64,000 nucleotides of DNA from JAAYLC01 sp035654795 (GCA_035654795.1 DASRWC010000041.1:1-64000); one strand, 5' to 3'. Shown: positions 33,541 through 42,753, counted from the first letter of the stretch. Made by a program: numbers and translations. Notes: generated from the letters alone by a model not told the origin.

Positions 33541-35793
33541 ATGAGAAAACTTACCCTAAATTCTATTCTGGTAGTAGTTATTCTGCTTTTGGGCTCTCAT
33601 GCGCATGCGCAACTTTGGCAAAAGGTTTCGCTAAATGAATCGCATAATCTCGCCCTAGAGACTCGCAATAGTATTCCGACAGAATATGATATTTTTAAAC
33701 TGGATGTACCCACATTCCAAAATCTAGTGCGTCAGGCACCTCAACGTTTTTCCGGTAATTCTTCAGTGATTCTACCGCTTCCTGTGGGAGACGGAGAATT
33801 GCAAAATTTTAAAATTTATGAAGCTTCCAACTTTGAGCCGGGGTTGCAGGCAAAATATCCTGAAATCCGTTCTTATGCGGGCCAAGGAATTGATGATCCA
33901 ACTGCTGTAGCACGATTTAGCGTATCTCCTTATGGCGTAAGCGTGATGATCAGTTCCGGAAAAGCAACTACTGTGTATATTGATTCCTACACTCAAGACA
34001 AGACACATTACATAGCTTACAATAAAGATCAGCTTCCAGGGTACAATGATGGATTCCAGTGTCTATTTGAAGAGGCAGCCACTAATGGACCTATTCCCGA
34101 TTCTTCCGAAGCGTATCGGAATCCGAATGACGGCAAACTACGAACTTTTCGTCTTGCTTTAGCTTGTACCGGTGAGTATGCCACTTTTCATTTAAACCGC
34201 CAAGGAATACCTTCCAGCGCCACAGAAGAAGTAAAAAAAGCCGCTGTTCTCAGTGAAATGAACGTGGCCATGACTCGTGTGAATGCCGTTTACGAAAGAG
34301 ATGTTGCCATTCATATGAATATCATTGACAATAATGACCTACTAATTTTCTTGAGTGCTTCTACCGATCCTTATACAAACAATGATGGCGGTATAATGCT
34401 TAATCAAAATCAAACCACTGTTGACCAAAGAATCGGAAGTGCTAATTACGACATCGGACACGTATTCAGTACCGGAGGTGGCGGTATCGCTCAATTGCGT
34501 TCTCCTTGTGTTAATGGATCAAAAGCAAGAGGTGTTACCGGACTTCCTCAGCCTATCAATGATCCTTTCTACATTGATTATGTTTGTCATGAAATGGGTC
34601 ACCAATTTGGGGCAAGACATACCTTTAATAATTCTTGTCAAGGAAATATAACTCCTGCAACCTCGATGGAGCCCGGAAGCGGATCCACAATTTTGAGCTA
34701 TGCGGGAATTTGCCCACCCAATGTCAAAAACCGAGCTGACGGGTATTTTCATGCTATCAGCATTTCTGAAATTTGGTCAAACATTTCTGTTGGTCAGGCA
34801 CAATGTGGAGTTCAAACCGCTACCAATAATGCTCCTCCCGTAGCGAATGCCGGAGCCAATTATATTATTCCGAAATCTACTCCTTTCATTCTAGAAGGAT
34901 CCGCCACAGATCCAAATGATCCTACCGGAGCTTCATTAACCTATACTTGGGAACAAATGAACCCACAACAAGGGCAAATGCCTCCAAGAGAGACCAATGC
35001 GGTAGGGCCCATGTTTAGAAGCCTAGAACCATCTTCGTCTCCAATAAGATATATGCCTAGCATCCAAACTGTATTAAGTGGTCAGGTTAAAAATACGTGG
35101 GAAGTAGTGCCAAGCGTTGCGCGTACTATGAATTTTAGATTCACCGTGCGTGATAATCATCCGGGTGGTGGAGCCTCACATCACGGAAATATGAGAGTTA
35201 ACGTAGATGGAAATTCAGGACCATTCGAAATTACTTCTCACAACTCTGCTTCCACATGGACCATTGGCACTCCTGAAACTATTACATGGAACGTTGCCGG
35301 CACCGATGGCGGATCAGTTAATAGCCCTAATGTGGATATTTATTTCTCTTCTGACGGAGGTTTGACTTACCCTATTCTTATTGCATCAGGAATTCCAAAT
35401 AACGGAAGCGCAGTAGTTTATCCTCCCAATTTGAATACTACTACAGGTCGTTTTATGGTAAGAGGTTCCGGAAATATTTTCTTTGATGTTAACAATTCAC
35501 ATATTACTGTAGATGGTATTGTGGGCGTGCAAGATTTTGCTTTTGAAAATTTTGCAGTTTACCCTAATCCTTCTCAAGGGATCTTCAACTTAAAAATGAC
35601 TCCTGCCGGGTCTGATCTTGTTCAGGTATCACTTTATGATTTACGAGGCAGACTTATATCTCATAAATCTTTTGATGCCAACGTATCTGTTGTAGAAAAA
35701 CAACTGGATTATAGTGCGGTAGAAGCCGGGGTTTATTTCTTGGTTGTTAGAAATGGCGGTAAACAAGCTACCAAGAAGATTATTAAGAATTGA
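33541..35793 (+). CDS. Secreted reprolysin-like zinc metalloprotease with T9SS sorting domain (copy 2)
   Basis: 750 residues, same architecture as the preceding gene: signal peptide ending AHAQ, pro-region beginning WQKVSLNESHN, zinc motif HEMGHQFGARH (H350, E351, H354, H360), Met-turn-like ILSYAGICPPNV, PKD/cadherin-like VLEGSATDPNDPTGAS segment (spelt ILEGSATDPND here), TPETITWNVAGTDGG beta domain, and type A sorting domain (FAVYPNPSQGIFNL, LYDLRGRLIS, GVYFLVVRNGG). The two copies are clearly tandem duplicates that have diverged in sequence while keeping every catalytic residue, so both are probably active, perhaps with different cleavage preferences. Confidence 0.92.
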   Translation: MRKLTLNSILVVVILLLGSHAHAQLWQKVSLNESHNLALETRNSIPTEYDIFKLDVPTFQNLVRQAPQRFSGNSSVILPLPVGDGELQNFKIYEASNFEPGLQAKYPEIRSYAGQGIDDPTAVARFSVSPYGVSVMISSGKATTVYIDSYTQDKTHYIAYNKDQLPGYNDGFQCLFEEAATNGPIPDSSEAYRNPNDGKLRTFRLALACTGEYATFHLNRQGIPSSATEEVKKAAVLSEMNVAMTRVNAVYERDVAIHMNIIDNNDLLIFLSASTDPYTNNDGGIMLNQNQTTVDQRIGSANYDIGHVFSTGGGGIAQLRSPCVNGSKARGVTGLPQPINDPFYIDYVCHEMGHQFGARHTFNNSCQGNITPATSMEPGSGSTILSYAGICPPNVKNRADGYFHAISISEIWSNISVGQAQCGVQTATNNAPPVANAGANYIIPKSTPFILEGSATDPNDPTGASLTYTWEQMNPQQGQMPPRETNAVGPMFRSLEPSSSPIRYMPSIQTVLSGQVKNTWEVVPSVARTMNFRFTVRDNHPGGGASHHGNMRVNVDGNSGPFEITSHNSASTWTIGTPETITWNVAGTDGGSVNSPNVDIYFSSDGGLTYPILIASGIPNNGSAVVYPPNLNTTTGRFMVRGSGNIFFDVNNSHITVDGIVGVQDFAFENFAVYPNPSQGIFNLKMTPAGSDLVQVSLYDLRGRLISHKSFDANVSVVEKQLDYSAVEAGVYFLVVRNGGKQATKKIIKN

Positions 35794-35817
35794 TTGTAAT
35801 TTAGTTAGATTAATAGG

Positions 35818-35851
35818 AAACGGCGACCGCAAATTGTGGTCGCCGTTTTTT
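35818..35851 (+). terminator. Terminator after the tandem metalloproteases
   Basis: Strong hairpin AACGGCGACC(GC) / (GT)GGTCGCCGTT with a short AAATT loop (35819-35847) and a T-run. It ends transcription 25 bp after the copy 2 stop codon. Confidence 0.92.
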
Positions 35852-35917
35852 CGTTCAATTGGTTATAGTTTTTATGAAGCCTTTCTCTCTGAAAAAGCTT
35901 TCATACTCGGAATCTCG

Positions 35918-36448
35918 TTATAATTTGGCGGTTCTAATAATATGACTAATCACCTGTTCCCGACCATCAATTTTGAATTTCGCATCAAACGTCAGTTCGT
36001 TATCTGTTCTATTTACTTTGAGCTTTCCATTGTTTACCCCATAGTAGCCGGCTTCACCCTTGCAATAACAATGCTTTCCCCACAACATTTTCACCTCAGC
36101 CAAGCCATTATCCTGAAGACTGAGCGTTTTTGTATTTGAAGGAATTTCGAAATGCAATGTTTCGGAATAGTTTCCATCAGCAGTTCCTTCAGGTCCTTTT
36201 CTCATAAAAGAAAATTCAACAACAGTATTTTTCCCTGTGTGTATTTCCGGATATGTAGCCCCGGTATCATCGGTCATAATAGTCATCATACTATTTTTAT
36301 GGATCTTAACATCGCATGAACCCGATTCGGGACATGCACCGGGCTTTAGGATAGAAGTTTTCTTTTCTGAAGATGTTTTATCAGTCATTTGTTGAGTTTT
36401 GCACGCTCCAAGCATCAGGAGCGGGAATAGTAAATAAATAAATCGCAT
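35918..36448 (-). CDS. Hypothetical lipoprotein (third gene of the yqaE unit)
   Basis: 176 residues with a lipoprotein signal peptide and lipobox LGAC (FPLLMLGACKTQQ). The mature part is beta-rich, with SGSCDVKIHKNSMMTIMTDDTGATYPEI, HFEIPSNTKTLSLQDNGLAEVKMLWGKHCYCKGEAGYYG and TFDAKFKIDGREQVISHIIRTAKL. Several cysteines (CPESGSCD and CYCKG) could form disulfides or bind metal. I do not recognise a family. It starts 21 bp after the stop of the lipoprotein gene above it, so the three leftward genes 37371 to 35918 look like one operon. Confidence 0.72.
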   Translation of the reverse strand: MRFIYLLFPLLMLGACKTQQMTDKTSSEKKTSILKPGACPESGSCDVKIHKNSMMTIMTDDTGATYPEIHTGKNTVVEFSFMRKGPEGTADGNYSETLHFEIPSNTKTLSLQDNGLAEVKMLWGKHCYCKGEAGYYGVNNGKLKVNRTDNELTFDAKFKIDGREQVISHIIRTAKL

Positions 36449-36469
36449 AGTTTTAATTTTTGTTAATAA

Positions 36470-37204
36470 TTATTTCAGAGTTACCTCCAAATTCAGGACT
36501 TCCGGATCCCTTAGATAATCCAGGAGTGGCACTTGAAGTTGAATGGAATTTTTGTTCTTGGCAATTTTAGCCTGCGGATTTGAAAACGATGAAATTTCAT
36601 TCGGAAAAGTATAATGTAATTTATATGTGGATGTTGCAAAAAACCCTTCGATATTCTTCAGGCTGTCCAATTGTACCTTATGCTTTGCTGCATCCTTGAT
36701 ATAACCCCTTCTTGTGAATTTATTTCTGGCAAACATATATTCCACTCCGATAAAATCTTCATTTCCGTTTTCCGCCGGCTCATCTTCAACTTTTGGACTA
36801 AAGAAATGTTGGGCTTTGTCGGCCGCAATCAAAATATTGTTAGCTTCCGAAACATTTTTAAAATTCAATTTTACTAGTGATTTCATAATTTTCCTGGCAG
36901 GATCTGAAATTTGTTGAATTCTGAAGTTTTCAATGCTCTTCAATCGCTCCTGCTGCACCTTGGACAACTTGGAAATACTATCCTTGTTTTGATGAATGAA
37001 ATCTTTTATCAAAATTTCTTTTTCTGATTTTACCGGGGTCGAGTCCTCGCTCATCCCTTCCATTAAGGACATCATCTCACTCAAATCTGTATCCAATTCA
37101 ATCGTTCCGCTTCCATCAGGGTTGATAATCAATTTCTCCGTGAAATGACAACTTGAGAGTGCAAACGCCGAGAGTATGAGGAAAATAAAAAAATATTTAT
37201 TCAC
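36470..37204 (-). CDS. Hypothetical lipoprotein with LppM/DUF3153-like start
   Basis: 244 residues; lipoprotein signal peptide with lipobox ALSSC (FALSSCHFTEKL). Directly after the cysteine comes EKLIINPDGSGTIELDTDLSEMMSL, the strand-turn-strand with DGSG that opens many LppM/DUF3153-like envelope lipoproteins. A coiled-coil-like helical segment follows (KDSISKLSKVQQERLKSIENF) and beta strands toward the end (YKLHYTFPNEISSFSNP). Function unknown; outer- or inner-membrane anchored on the periplasmic side. It begins 5 bp after the YqaE stop and ends 21 bp before the next lipoprotein. Confidence 0.75.
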   Translation of the reverse strand: MNKYFFIFLILSAFALSSCHFTEKLIINPDGSGTIELDTDLSEMMSLMEGMSEDSTPVKSEKEILIKDFIHQNKDSISKLSKVQQERLKSIENFRIQQISDPARKIMKSLVKLNFKNVSEANNILIAADKAQHFFSPKVEDEPAENGNEDFIGVEYMFARNKFTRRGYIKDAAKHKVQLDSLKNIEGFFATSTYKLHYTFPNEISSFSNPQAKIAKNKNSIQLQVPLLDYLRDPEVLNLEVTLK

Positions 37205-37209
37205 GATGC

Positions 37210-37371
37210 TTATTGTTGGTTAGTATTATTCAAGATAAAAAGAGCAGCGACAACCCCCGGAATCCATCCTATAAGCGTCAAAACCATTACCAACAAGATA
37301 ACACCGCATCCTTTATCGAGTATTGCCAATGGCGGAAAAAGAATAGTAAGAATTATTCGCGCATAGTCCAT
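37210..37371 (-). CDS. YqaE/Pmp3 family small membrane protein
   Basis: 53-residue protein too short to be noticed easily. It starts MDYARIILTILFPPLAILDK, continues with a second helix CGVILLVMVLTLIGWIPGV and ends VVAALFILNNTNQQ. The FPPLAI motif, the following G-C and the second helix ending LGWIPG-like (here IGWIPG) are the hallmarks of YqaE/Pmp3 proteins, which sit in the cytoplasmic membrane and are linked to salt, cold and membrane-potential stress. Its stop is 5 bp before the first of two lipoprotein genes on the same strand, making it the lead gene of a small envelope-stress-like unit. Confidence 0.88.
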   Translation of the reverse strand: MDYARIILTILFPPLAILDKGCGVILLVMVLTLIGWIPGVVAALFILNNTNQQ

Positions 37372-37510
37372 TTATTTCCTCAAATTATCGGTTAAAAGTT
37401 CGGGATTTTAAAAATCAAATCCCTTTAGAGCAGCTTTATTTAAAAATTAATTAACTATTTGCAGTCGCTTCCATTTCCCGAAAGACAAAGATATTACACA
37501 AGCTATTTGT

Positions 37511-37519
37511 TATCTTTGC
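37511..37519 (+). promoter_or_regulatory. -7 element upstream of lysS
   Basis: TATCTTTGC, identical to the -7 of the tRNA-Val promoter, ends 19 bp before the lysS start. No TTG at good -33 distance is obvious. Confidence 0.5.
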
Positions 37520-37538
37520 CGCTTTAAAACAGATGTAC

Positions 37539-39230
37539 ATGCAAGTCAGCGGATTAGAAAATATTCGTCGTGAAAAATTGAATCAATTAAGGGAAATGGG
37601 TATCAATCCCTATCCTGCAGATTTATATCCGGTAAGTCATACAACTGAGGATATTAAAGATAATTTCGAGGAAGGAAAGAAAGTAATTATTGCAGGGCGG
37701 TTAATGACCAGGCGCATCCAAGGGAAAGCATCTTTTGCAGAATTACAAGATGCAAAAGGAAGGATTCAGATCTATTTTAATCGTGACGAAATTTGTCCGG
37801 GAGAGGATAAGACGCTCTATAATGAGGTTTATAAAAAGCTTCTTGATATAGGAGACATTATCGGTGTGGAAGGATCCCTATTCACTACCCAAGTTGGCGA
37901 AAAAACAGTTATGGTGAAAAACTTTTCCGTTTTAAGCAAAGCTTTACGCCCGTTACCTCAACCTCGAGAAGACGCCGAAGGGAAAATACATCATGCTTTT
38001 ACAGATCCGGAACAACGATATCGGCAACGATATGCAGATTTAATTGTGAACCCTCACGTTAAAGAGATTTTTGAGAAAAGAACAAAACTTTTCAATGCCA
38101 TGCGCAACTTTTTTAATGCACGTGGCTACATGGAGGTGGATACTCCTGTTCTTCAGCCCATTCCGGGCGGTGCGGCTGCTCGGCCTTTTGTGACCCATCA
38201 CAACGCCCTGGACATTCCTTTATATCTGAGAATTGCGAATGAGTTGTATCTGAAAAGGCTCATCGTTGGCGGATTTGACGGAGTTTATGAATTTTCACGA
38301 AATTTCCGTAATGAAGGAATGGATCGCACGCATAATCCCGAATTTACAGCCATGGAGATTTATGTGGCTTACAAAGACTATAACTGGATGATGGATTTTT
38401 GCGAACAGCTTCTTGAACATTGTGCGATAGCTGTAAATGGAACATCCAAGGCAAAGTTTGGCGATTATGAGATTGATTTTAAAGCTCCTTATGCCCGTAT
38501 TAGTATGGCCGATGCCATAAAGAAATATACCGGCTTTGATATAACAGATAAAACCGAGGATGAAATCCGACAAGCAGCGGTTGAGATGGGTATAGAGGTT
38601 GATGAAACCATGGGGAAAGGCAAACTGATAGACGAAATTTTCGGAGAAAAAGCTGAGCCACATTTTATTCAACCCACTTTTATCACAGACTATCCAAAGG
38701 AAATGAGTCCGCTTTGTAAAGTGCACCGAGATAATCCGAGCCTCACAGAGCGATTTGAACTGATGGTATGCGGTAAAGAAATTGCGAATGCATATAGTGA
38801 ACTGAATGATCCAATAGACCAGCGTGAGCGATTTATGGAACAGATGAAATTGGCAGAACGAGGAGATGAAGAAGCCACTTCCTACATAGATTTTGATTTC
38901 CTTCGTGCTTTAGAATACGGAATGCCACCCACAAGTGGAATGGGAATAGGAATGGACCGACTGGTAATGTTCTTAACAAACAACGCCTCTATTCAAGAAG
39001 TTCTATTCTTTCCACAGATGAGACCTGAACAGAAAAAACCGGTTTTAACTGAGGACGAAATGAAACTTTTGAGTCTTTTCGGTGATGCCTCAAGCCTTCC
39101 ATTAGAAGATCTAAAGCAGAAAAGTGGGCTTAGTAACAAGAAATGGGATAAAACCATCAAAGGACTTACCGCATCAAAAACAGTTTTGGTCAAGAAAGTG
39201 GAAGACGTTTTAACCATTGAGAAGCTCTAG
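37539..39230 (+). CDS. lysS: Lysyl-tRNA synthetase, class II
   Basis: Charges tRNA-Lys with lysine. Class II layout: an N-terminal OB-fold that binds the anticodon (ADLYPVSHTTEDIKDNF, IIAGRLMTRRIQGKASFAELQDAKG), then the catalytic core with motif 1 (RNFFNARGYMEVDTPVLQPIPGGA), motif 2 (EFSRNFRNEGMDRTHNPEF) and motif 3 (GMPPTSGMGIGMDRLVM). About 563 residues, with a C-terminal extension past the usual core end at HFFPQ-like FFPQMRPEQK; this tail is common in Bacteroidota. I use the second Met (MQVSGLENIRREKL); the first adds two residues. Confidence 0.96.
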   Translation: MQVSGLENIRREKLNQLREMGINPYPADLYPVSHTTEDIKDNFEEGKKVIIAGRLMTRRIQGKASFAELQDAKGRIQIYFNRDEICPGEDKTLYNEVYKKLLDIGDIIGVEGSLFTTQVGEKTVMVKNFSVLSKALRPLPQPREDAEGKIHHAFTDPEQRYRQRYADLIVNPHVKEIFEKRTKLFNAMRNFFNARGYMEVDTPVLQPIPGGAAARPFVTHHNALDIPLYLRIANELYLKRLIVGGFDGVYEFSRNFRNEGMDRTHNPEFTAMEIYVAYKDYNWMMDFCEQLLEHCAIAVNGTSKAKFGDYEIDFKAPYARISMADAIKKYTGFDITDKTEDEIRQAAVEMGIEVDETMGKGKLIDEIFGEKAEPHFIQPTFITDYPKEMSPLCKVHRDNPSLTERFELMVCGKEIANAYSELNDPIDQRERFMEQMKLAERGDEEATSYIDFDFLRALEYGMPPTSGMGIGMDRLVMFLTNNASIQEVLFFPQMRPEQKKPVLTEDEMKLLSLFGDASSLPLEDLKQKSGLSNKKWDKTIKGLTASKTVLVKKVEDVLTIEKL

Positions 39231-39311
39231 AATAAAAAAATGGCGCGTTTCTTGCTATTTACCATAAGAAATAATTACATTAGTAGATTGAAAATCTAAA
39301 AATCAGCTGAA

Positions 39312-39659
39312 ATGAAAAAAATCTTGACAATATTCGCTTTTACGGCATCCATGTTTGTAGGAATACAATCAGTGGCGGCACAATCTTTATCTGAGGACCA
39401 AAACCGTCCGGAAGTTGTAGCTAAAACTGAAACACATACTATGACAGAGAAATATGGTCTTAATGGTGATCAAACGCGAGCAGTATTTCGTGCTTTAGTA
39501 AATAAAGAAGTAGATTATCAAAAACACGTAACAGGGAAAGATATTAATTCAGCCACCGTAAAAGCTGAGAAGGACAAAATTGACTCAAAGCTGCGTGAAG
39601 AAATGAAAAAGATTCTTACTTCAGATCAATTTACACAATGGCAGAAAGATTATAAATAA
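39312..39659 (+). CDS. Small secreted protein of unknown function
   Basis: 115 residues with a signal peptide ending SVAAQS. The mature part is helical: MTEKYGLNGDQTRAVFRALVNKEVDYQKHV, then KAEKDKIDSKLREEMKKILTSDQFTQWQKDY. The ending LTSDQFTQWQ resembles the LTxxQ-type motif of Spy/CpxP-like periplasmic helical proteins found widely in Flavobacteria, so a chaperone-like or metal-stress role is possible but not shown. Single gene with its own terminator, 81 bp after lysS. Confidence 0.72.
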   Translation: MKKILTIFAFTASMFVGIQSVAAQSLSEDQNRPEVVAKTETHTMTEKYGLNGDQTRAVFRALVNKEVDYQKHVTGKDINSATVKAEKDKIDSKLREEMKKILTSDQFTQWQKDYK

Positions 39660-39675
39660 GATACTATTTTGAAGA

Positions 39676-39714
39676 TTAAAAAGCCTCCCGGATGCACTCC
39701 GGGAGGCTTTTTTT
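39676..39714. terminator. Bidirectional terminator between convergent genes
   Basis: Very stable hairpin AAGCCTCCCGGA / TCCGGGAGGCTT with a short loop, A-run on the left and T-run on the right, so it can stop both the plus-strand secreted-protein gene and the minus-strand glucosaminidase gene. Confidence 0.92.
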
Positions 39715-39724
39715 ATTGAAGCTT

Positions 39725-40579
39725 TTAATTTTCTACAGGATGAAGATAGAGTGTCTGACCGATGGAGATGGTATTATCGGTAAGTCCGTTGTATTTCATT
39801 AACGTGTCTACCGTCAGGTTAAATCTTCTTGAAATATTATACAATGTATCGCCCGGCTGCACGGTATAAGTTGCTATTTTGCTTTCATCCGGTGCCGGAG
39901 TTGATTCTTCAATCGTTCCTCCAAGAACCTCTCTGTCAAATTGATTCAGGTTGTAACGTTCAATGATTCCGATTACCTTTTCCGGATAACGTGGATCAGT
40001 CGCATATCCTGCTTTTTTTAATCCGCGAGCCCATCCTCTGTAATCATCTTTCTTCAATGAAAACAAATCCCGATACCTGCTTCGCTCAGTCAGAAAGAGG
40101 GAATGATCCCGATAGGAATATTTCGGATGCGTATATTTTCTGAAACATTCACCTTCAGCATCATCATTATGATACACACGATCGCCCTCCCAGCCTGTGT
40201 GACATTTGATTCCGAAATGATTATTTGAACGTACTGCCAACTCTCCCATTCCCGCACCGCTTTCCAGAATTCCTTGTGCTATTTTTATACTCGCAGGGAT
40301 TCCATATTGCACCATTTCTTCTTGCGCTATCCCTTTGAATTCCTTTATATACAGGGCTACTCTCTCATTATAAGGAATATTGGCAGGAGCCGTAGAAACA
40401 TAAACTTCTTCATTTGATGTTGATGGCGATTTGCGAGTATCTTTGGCTACCGGCGTTTTTGTTCGCACGGGACGTTCTATATGATGTTTCCTTTTTTGAT
40501 AGGCGGTAGGTCTTTTAGATTTACAACCTGTTGCTACAACACCTAAAGCGATGATTACCCAGAAATACCTTTTGAGCAT
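39725..40579 (-). CDS. Glucosaminidase domain lipoprotein with LysM
   Basis: About 284 residues. I start at the ATG of MLKRYFWVII; a TTG three codons upstream would overlap the preceding gene. Lipobox VATGC gives an anchored protein. The catalytic domain (about residues 70-205) has the glucosaminidase Glu in AQGILESGAGMGELAVRSNNHFG and the following YRDHSLFL and GLKKAGYATDPRY. The C-terminal LysM repeat (YTVQPGDTLYNISRRFNL) binds peptidoglycan. It should cleave GlcNAc-MurNAc bonds in cell separation or turnover. The stop of the upstream deaminase-like gene is one base before the ATG, so the two are coupled. Confidence 0.9.
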   Translation of the reverse strand: MLKRYFWVIIALGVVATGCKSKRPTAYQKRKHHIERPVRTKTPVAKDTRKSPSTSNEEVYVSTAPANIPYNERVALYIKEFKGIAQEEMVQYGIPASIKIAQGILESGAGMGELAVRSNNHFGIKCHTGWEGDRVYHNDDAEGECFRKYTHPKYSYRDHSLFLTERSRYRDLFSLKKDDYRGWARGLKKAGYATDPRYPEKVIGIIERYNLNQFDREVLGGTIEESTPAPDESKIATYTVQPGDTLYNISRRFNLTVDTLMKYNGLTDNTISIGQTLYLHPVEN

Positions 40580-40580
40580 A

Positions 40581-41483
40581 TTATTCAATTAATTCTAATT
40601 TTTTACTTCTTAAGACATCATTCATTCCGGAAATACCTTGTAAACCTCCGGTATGGATAGCCAAGATCTTTGAATTCTTTGGCCACTTTTTATTTTTCAT
40701 TTGATCGAAAACTCCGTACACCATCTTCCCGGTATAAACGGGATCCAGCGCGATGTTGGTTTTTCTTTTGAAGTCATTCATAAAACGTATAAGTTCCGGA
40801 TCTATTTTGCCATACCCGCCAAAAGAATATTCTTTAAATATTTTAAAGTCATGCCTTTTGGAGAATTTTCGAATTTTTTCCTGCTGATAATCTGAATTTA
40901 AAGCAGAAAAACCACAGACTTCCTGATCTTCTCGTGCTGCGTTAATTATTCCTGCCATAGTTCCTCCTGTCCCTAATGCAAGACAAATGTAGTTATAAAC
41001 TTTATCGTCTTCATTTAAAATTTCTTCACAGCCCTTCACAGCTTCAGCATTGGTTCCTCCCTCAGGAATGAGGTAGAATGGACCCAATCGGACTTGTAAT
41101 TCCCGGATAAACGCAGTTTCTTCCTTCCTTTTATATTGTTCGCGACTGATAAAAACCAGTTGCATCCCTTGCTGATAACAAAAATTCAATGTCGGATTTG
41201 ACAAGAATTTCTTTTCCAGTTCTTCACCTCTGACAATTCCTATTGTTTTAAAACCAAATTCCTTTCCCGCAGCAGCCGTAGCAAAGAGATGGTTGGAATA
41301 AGCTCCTCCAAAGGTGAGTAGTGTTTCATAATCTTCTTTTCTCGCTTTTCCAAGATTATATTTTAGTTTGCGGAATTTATTCCCGGAGATTGTGGGATGT
41401 ATCAAATCTTCTCTTTTTAATGAGAGAAAATAATCATAAATTCCAAATGCTTTTAAATCAATATGCTCAACCTTTGAAATCAT
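40581..41483 (-). CDS. PLP-dependent ACC deaminase / D-cysteine desulfhydrase family protein
   Basis: 300 residues, fold type II PLP enzyme of the 1-aminocyclopropane-1-carboxylate deaminase/D-cysteine desulfhydrase group. The PLP-binding lysine is in HPTISGNKFRKLKYNLGKA; LTFGGAYSNHLFATAAAG binds substrate carboxylate; the phosphate-binding loop is ALGTGGTMAGI, and the family end motif IHTGGLQGISG is present. Which of the two activities is used cannot be read; without a plant-linked context D-cysteine desulfhydrase-like activity is at least as likely. It is followed one base later by the glucosaminidase gene and lies just past the clpX terminator. Confidence 0.9.
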   Translation of the reverse strand: MISKVEHIDLKAFGIYDYFLSLKREDLIHPTISGNKFRKLKYNLGKARKEDYETLLTFGGAYSNHLFATAAAGKEFGFKTIGIVRGEELEKKFLSNPTLNFCYQQGMQLVFISREQYKRKEETAFIRELQVRLGPFYLIPEGGTNAEAVKGCEEILNEDDKVYNYICLALGTGGTMAGIINAAREDQEVCGFSALNSDYQQEKIRKFSKRHDFKIFKEYSFGGYGKIDPELIRFMNDFKRKTNIALDPVYTGKMVYGVFDQMKNKKWPKNSKILAIHTGGLQGISGMNDVLRSKKLELIE

Positions 41484-41492
41484 GGTTTCAAT

Positions 41493-41514
41493 AAAAAAGC
41501 CGGAAATTCCGGCT
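41493..41514 (-). terminator. Terminator after clpX
   Basis: On the minus strand AGCCGGAA/TTCCGGCT form a compact hairpin followed by TTTTTT. It separates clpPX from the PLP-enzyme gene that begins 10 bp further. Confidence 0.85.
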
Positions 41515-41520
41515 CGATAA

Positions 41521-42753
41521 TTAAGAAACTGCTTTCAATCGCTGCATTGAAAACTGTCCTAGTTTTTCCCTTACGTATTCTTTTGTCACTTCCAGATGTT
41601 TCACATCTGTTCCCGGAAGCTCATACATTGCGTCTGTAAGTACCGCTTCACATAATGAACGCAATCCTCTTGCTCCCAATTTATATTCCAACGCTTGATC
41701 TACAATATGATCCAGTGCATCTTCTGTGATGGTAAAATCAATATGATCCATTTCAAAGAGCTTTTCATATTGTTTTATGATAGCATTTTTGGGTTCTGTG
41801 AGAATCATTCTCAAGGTTTCGCGATCCAATGGATTCATATAAGTCAACACCGGCAACCTTCCTATAATTTCAGGAATAAGACCAAAATCTTTTAAATCTT
41901 TCGGTATTATATACTGCAGCATATTCTTCCGATCCAGTTGTTGTTCATTGCGAGCAGCAGTAAACCCTACGGCTTGCATGTTTAGACGCTTTGAAATATG
42001 TCTTTCTATTCCGTCAAATGCTCCACCGGCAATAAACAGTATGTTTTCTGTATTAAACTCGATAAACTTTTGGTCCGGATGTTTTCTACCACCTTTTGGC
42101 GGAACATTTACAACCGTTCCTTCCAATAGTTTCAAAAGTGCTTGTTGTACTCCTTCGCCGCTAACGTCTCGAGTAATGGAGGGATTATCTCCTTTACGCG
42201 CAATTTTATCAATTTCGTCGATAAAGACGATTCCATTTTGTGCTTTTTCCAAGTTATAATCAGCAGCTTGAAGCAATCTCGTTAAGATTCCTTCTACATC
42301 TTCTCCTACATAGCCCGCTTCCGTCAATACCGTAGCATCTACAATGGCGAGAGGAACGTTTAACATTTTTGCAATAGTTTTCGCTATCAACGTTTTTCCG
42401 GTTCCCGTTTGACCGACAATTACAATATTACTTTTTTGAATTTCGATATCATCTTCATTTCTTGACTGCAATAATCTTTTATAGTGATTATACACAGCCA
42501 CTGACATTACTTTTTTGGTGTGATCTTGCCCTATGATATAATCATCAAGAAACTCTTTAATGACTCTGGGTTTTTTCAGCATTAAGTCTGAAGACAACAA
42601 TTGATTTCCGGAATGCATAGCCTCTTCCAGCACAATTCCATGAGCCTGCTCAATACATCGATCGCAAATATGTGCATCTAGCCCTGCAATTAGTAGGTTA
42701 GTTTCTGCCTTTTTACGACCGCAAAATGAACATTCCAAATCTTCTTTTGCCAT
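41521..42753 (-). CDS. clpX: ATP-dependent Clp protease ATP-binding subunit ClpX
   Basis: AAA+ unfoldase that feeds substrates to ClpP. N-terminal zinc-binding domain with Cys8, Cys11, Cys30 and Cys33 (CSFC...CDRC); Walker A GQTGTGKT; pore loop with GYVGED; Walker B IVFIDEIDKIA; RKH loop (GGRKHPDQKF); IGF-type ClpP-docking loop region and sensor 2 ARGLR. 410 residues, normal. Its start is 13 bp after clpP, forming the usual clpPX operon, and a terminator follows immediately. Confidence 0.97.
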   Translation of the reverse strand: MAKEDLECSFCGRKKAETNLLIAGLDAHICDRCIEQAHGIVLEEAMHSGNQLLSSDLMLKKPRVIKEFLDDYIIGQDHTKKVMSVAVYNHYKRLLQSRNEDDIEIQKSNIVIVGQTGTGKTLIAKTIAKMLNVPLAIVDATVLTEAGYVGEDVEGILTRLLQAADYNLEKAQNGIVFIDEIDKIARKGDNPSITRDVSGEGVQQALLKLLEGTVVNVPPKGGRKHPDQKFIEFNTENILFIAGGAFDGIERHISKRLNMQAVGFTAARNEQQLDRKNMLQYIIPKDLKDFGLIPEIIGRLPVLTYMNPLDRETLRMILTEPKNAIIKQYEKLFEMDHIDFTITEDALDHIVDQALEYKLGARGLRSLCEAVLTDAMYELPGTDVKHLEVTKEYVREKLGQFSMQRLKAVS

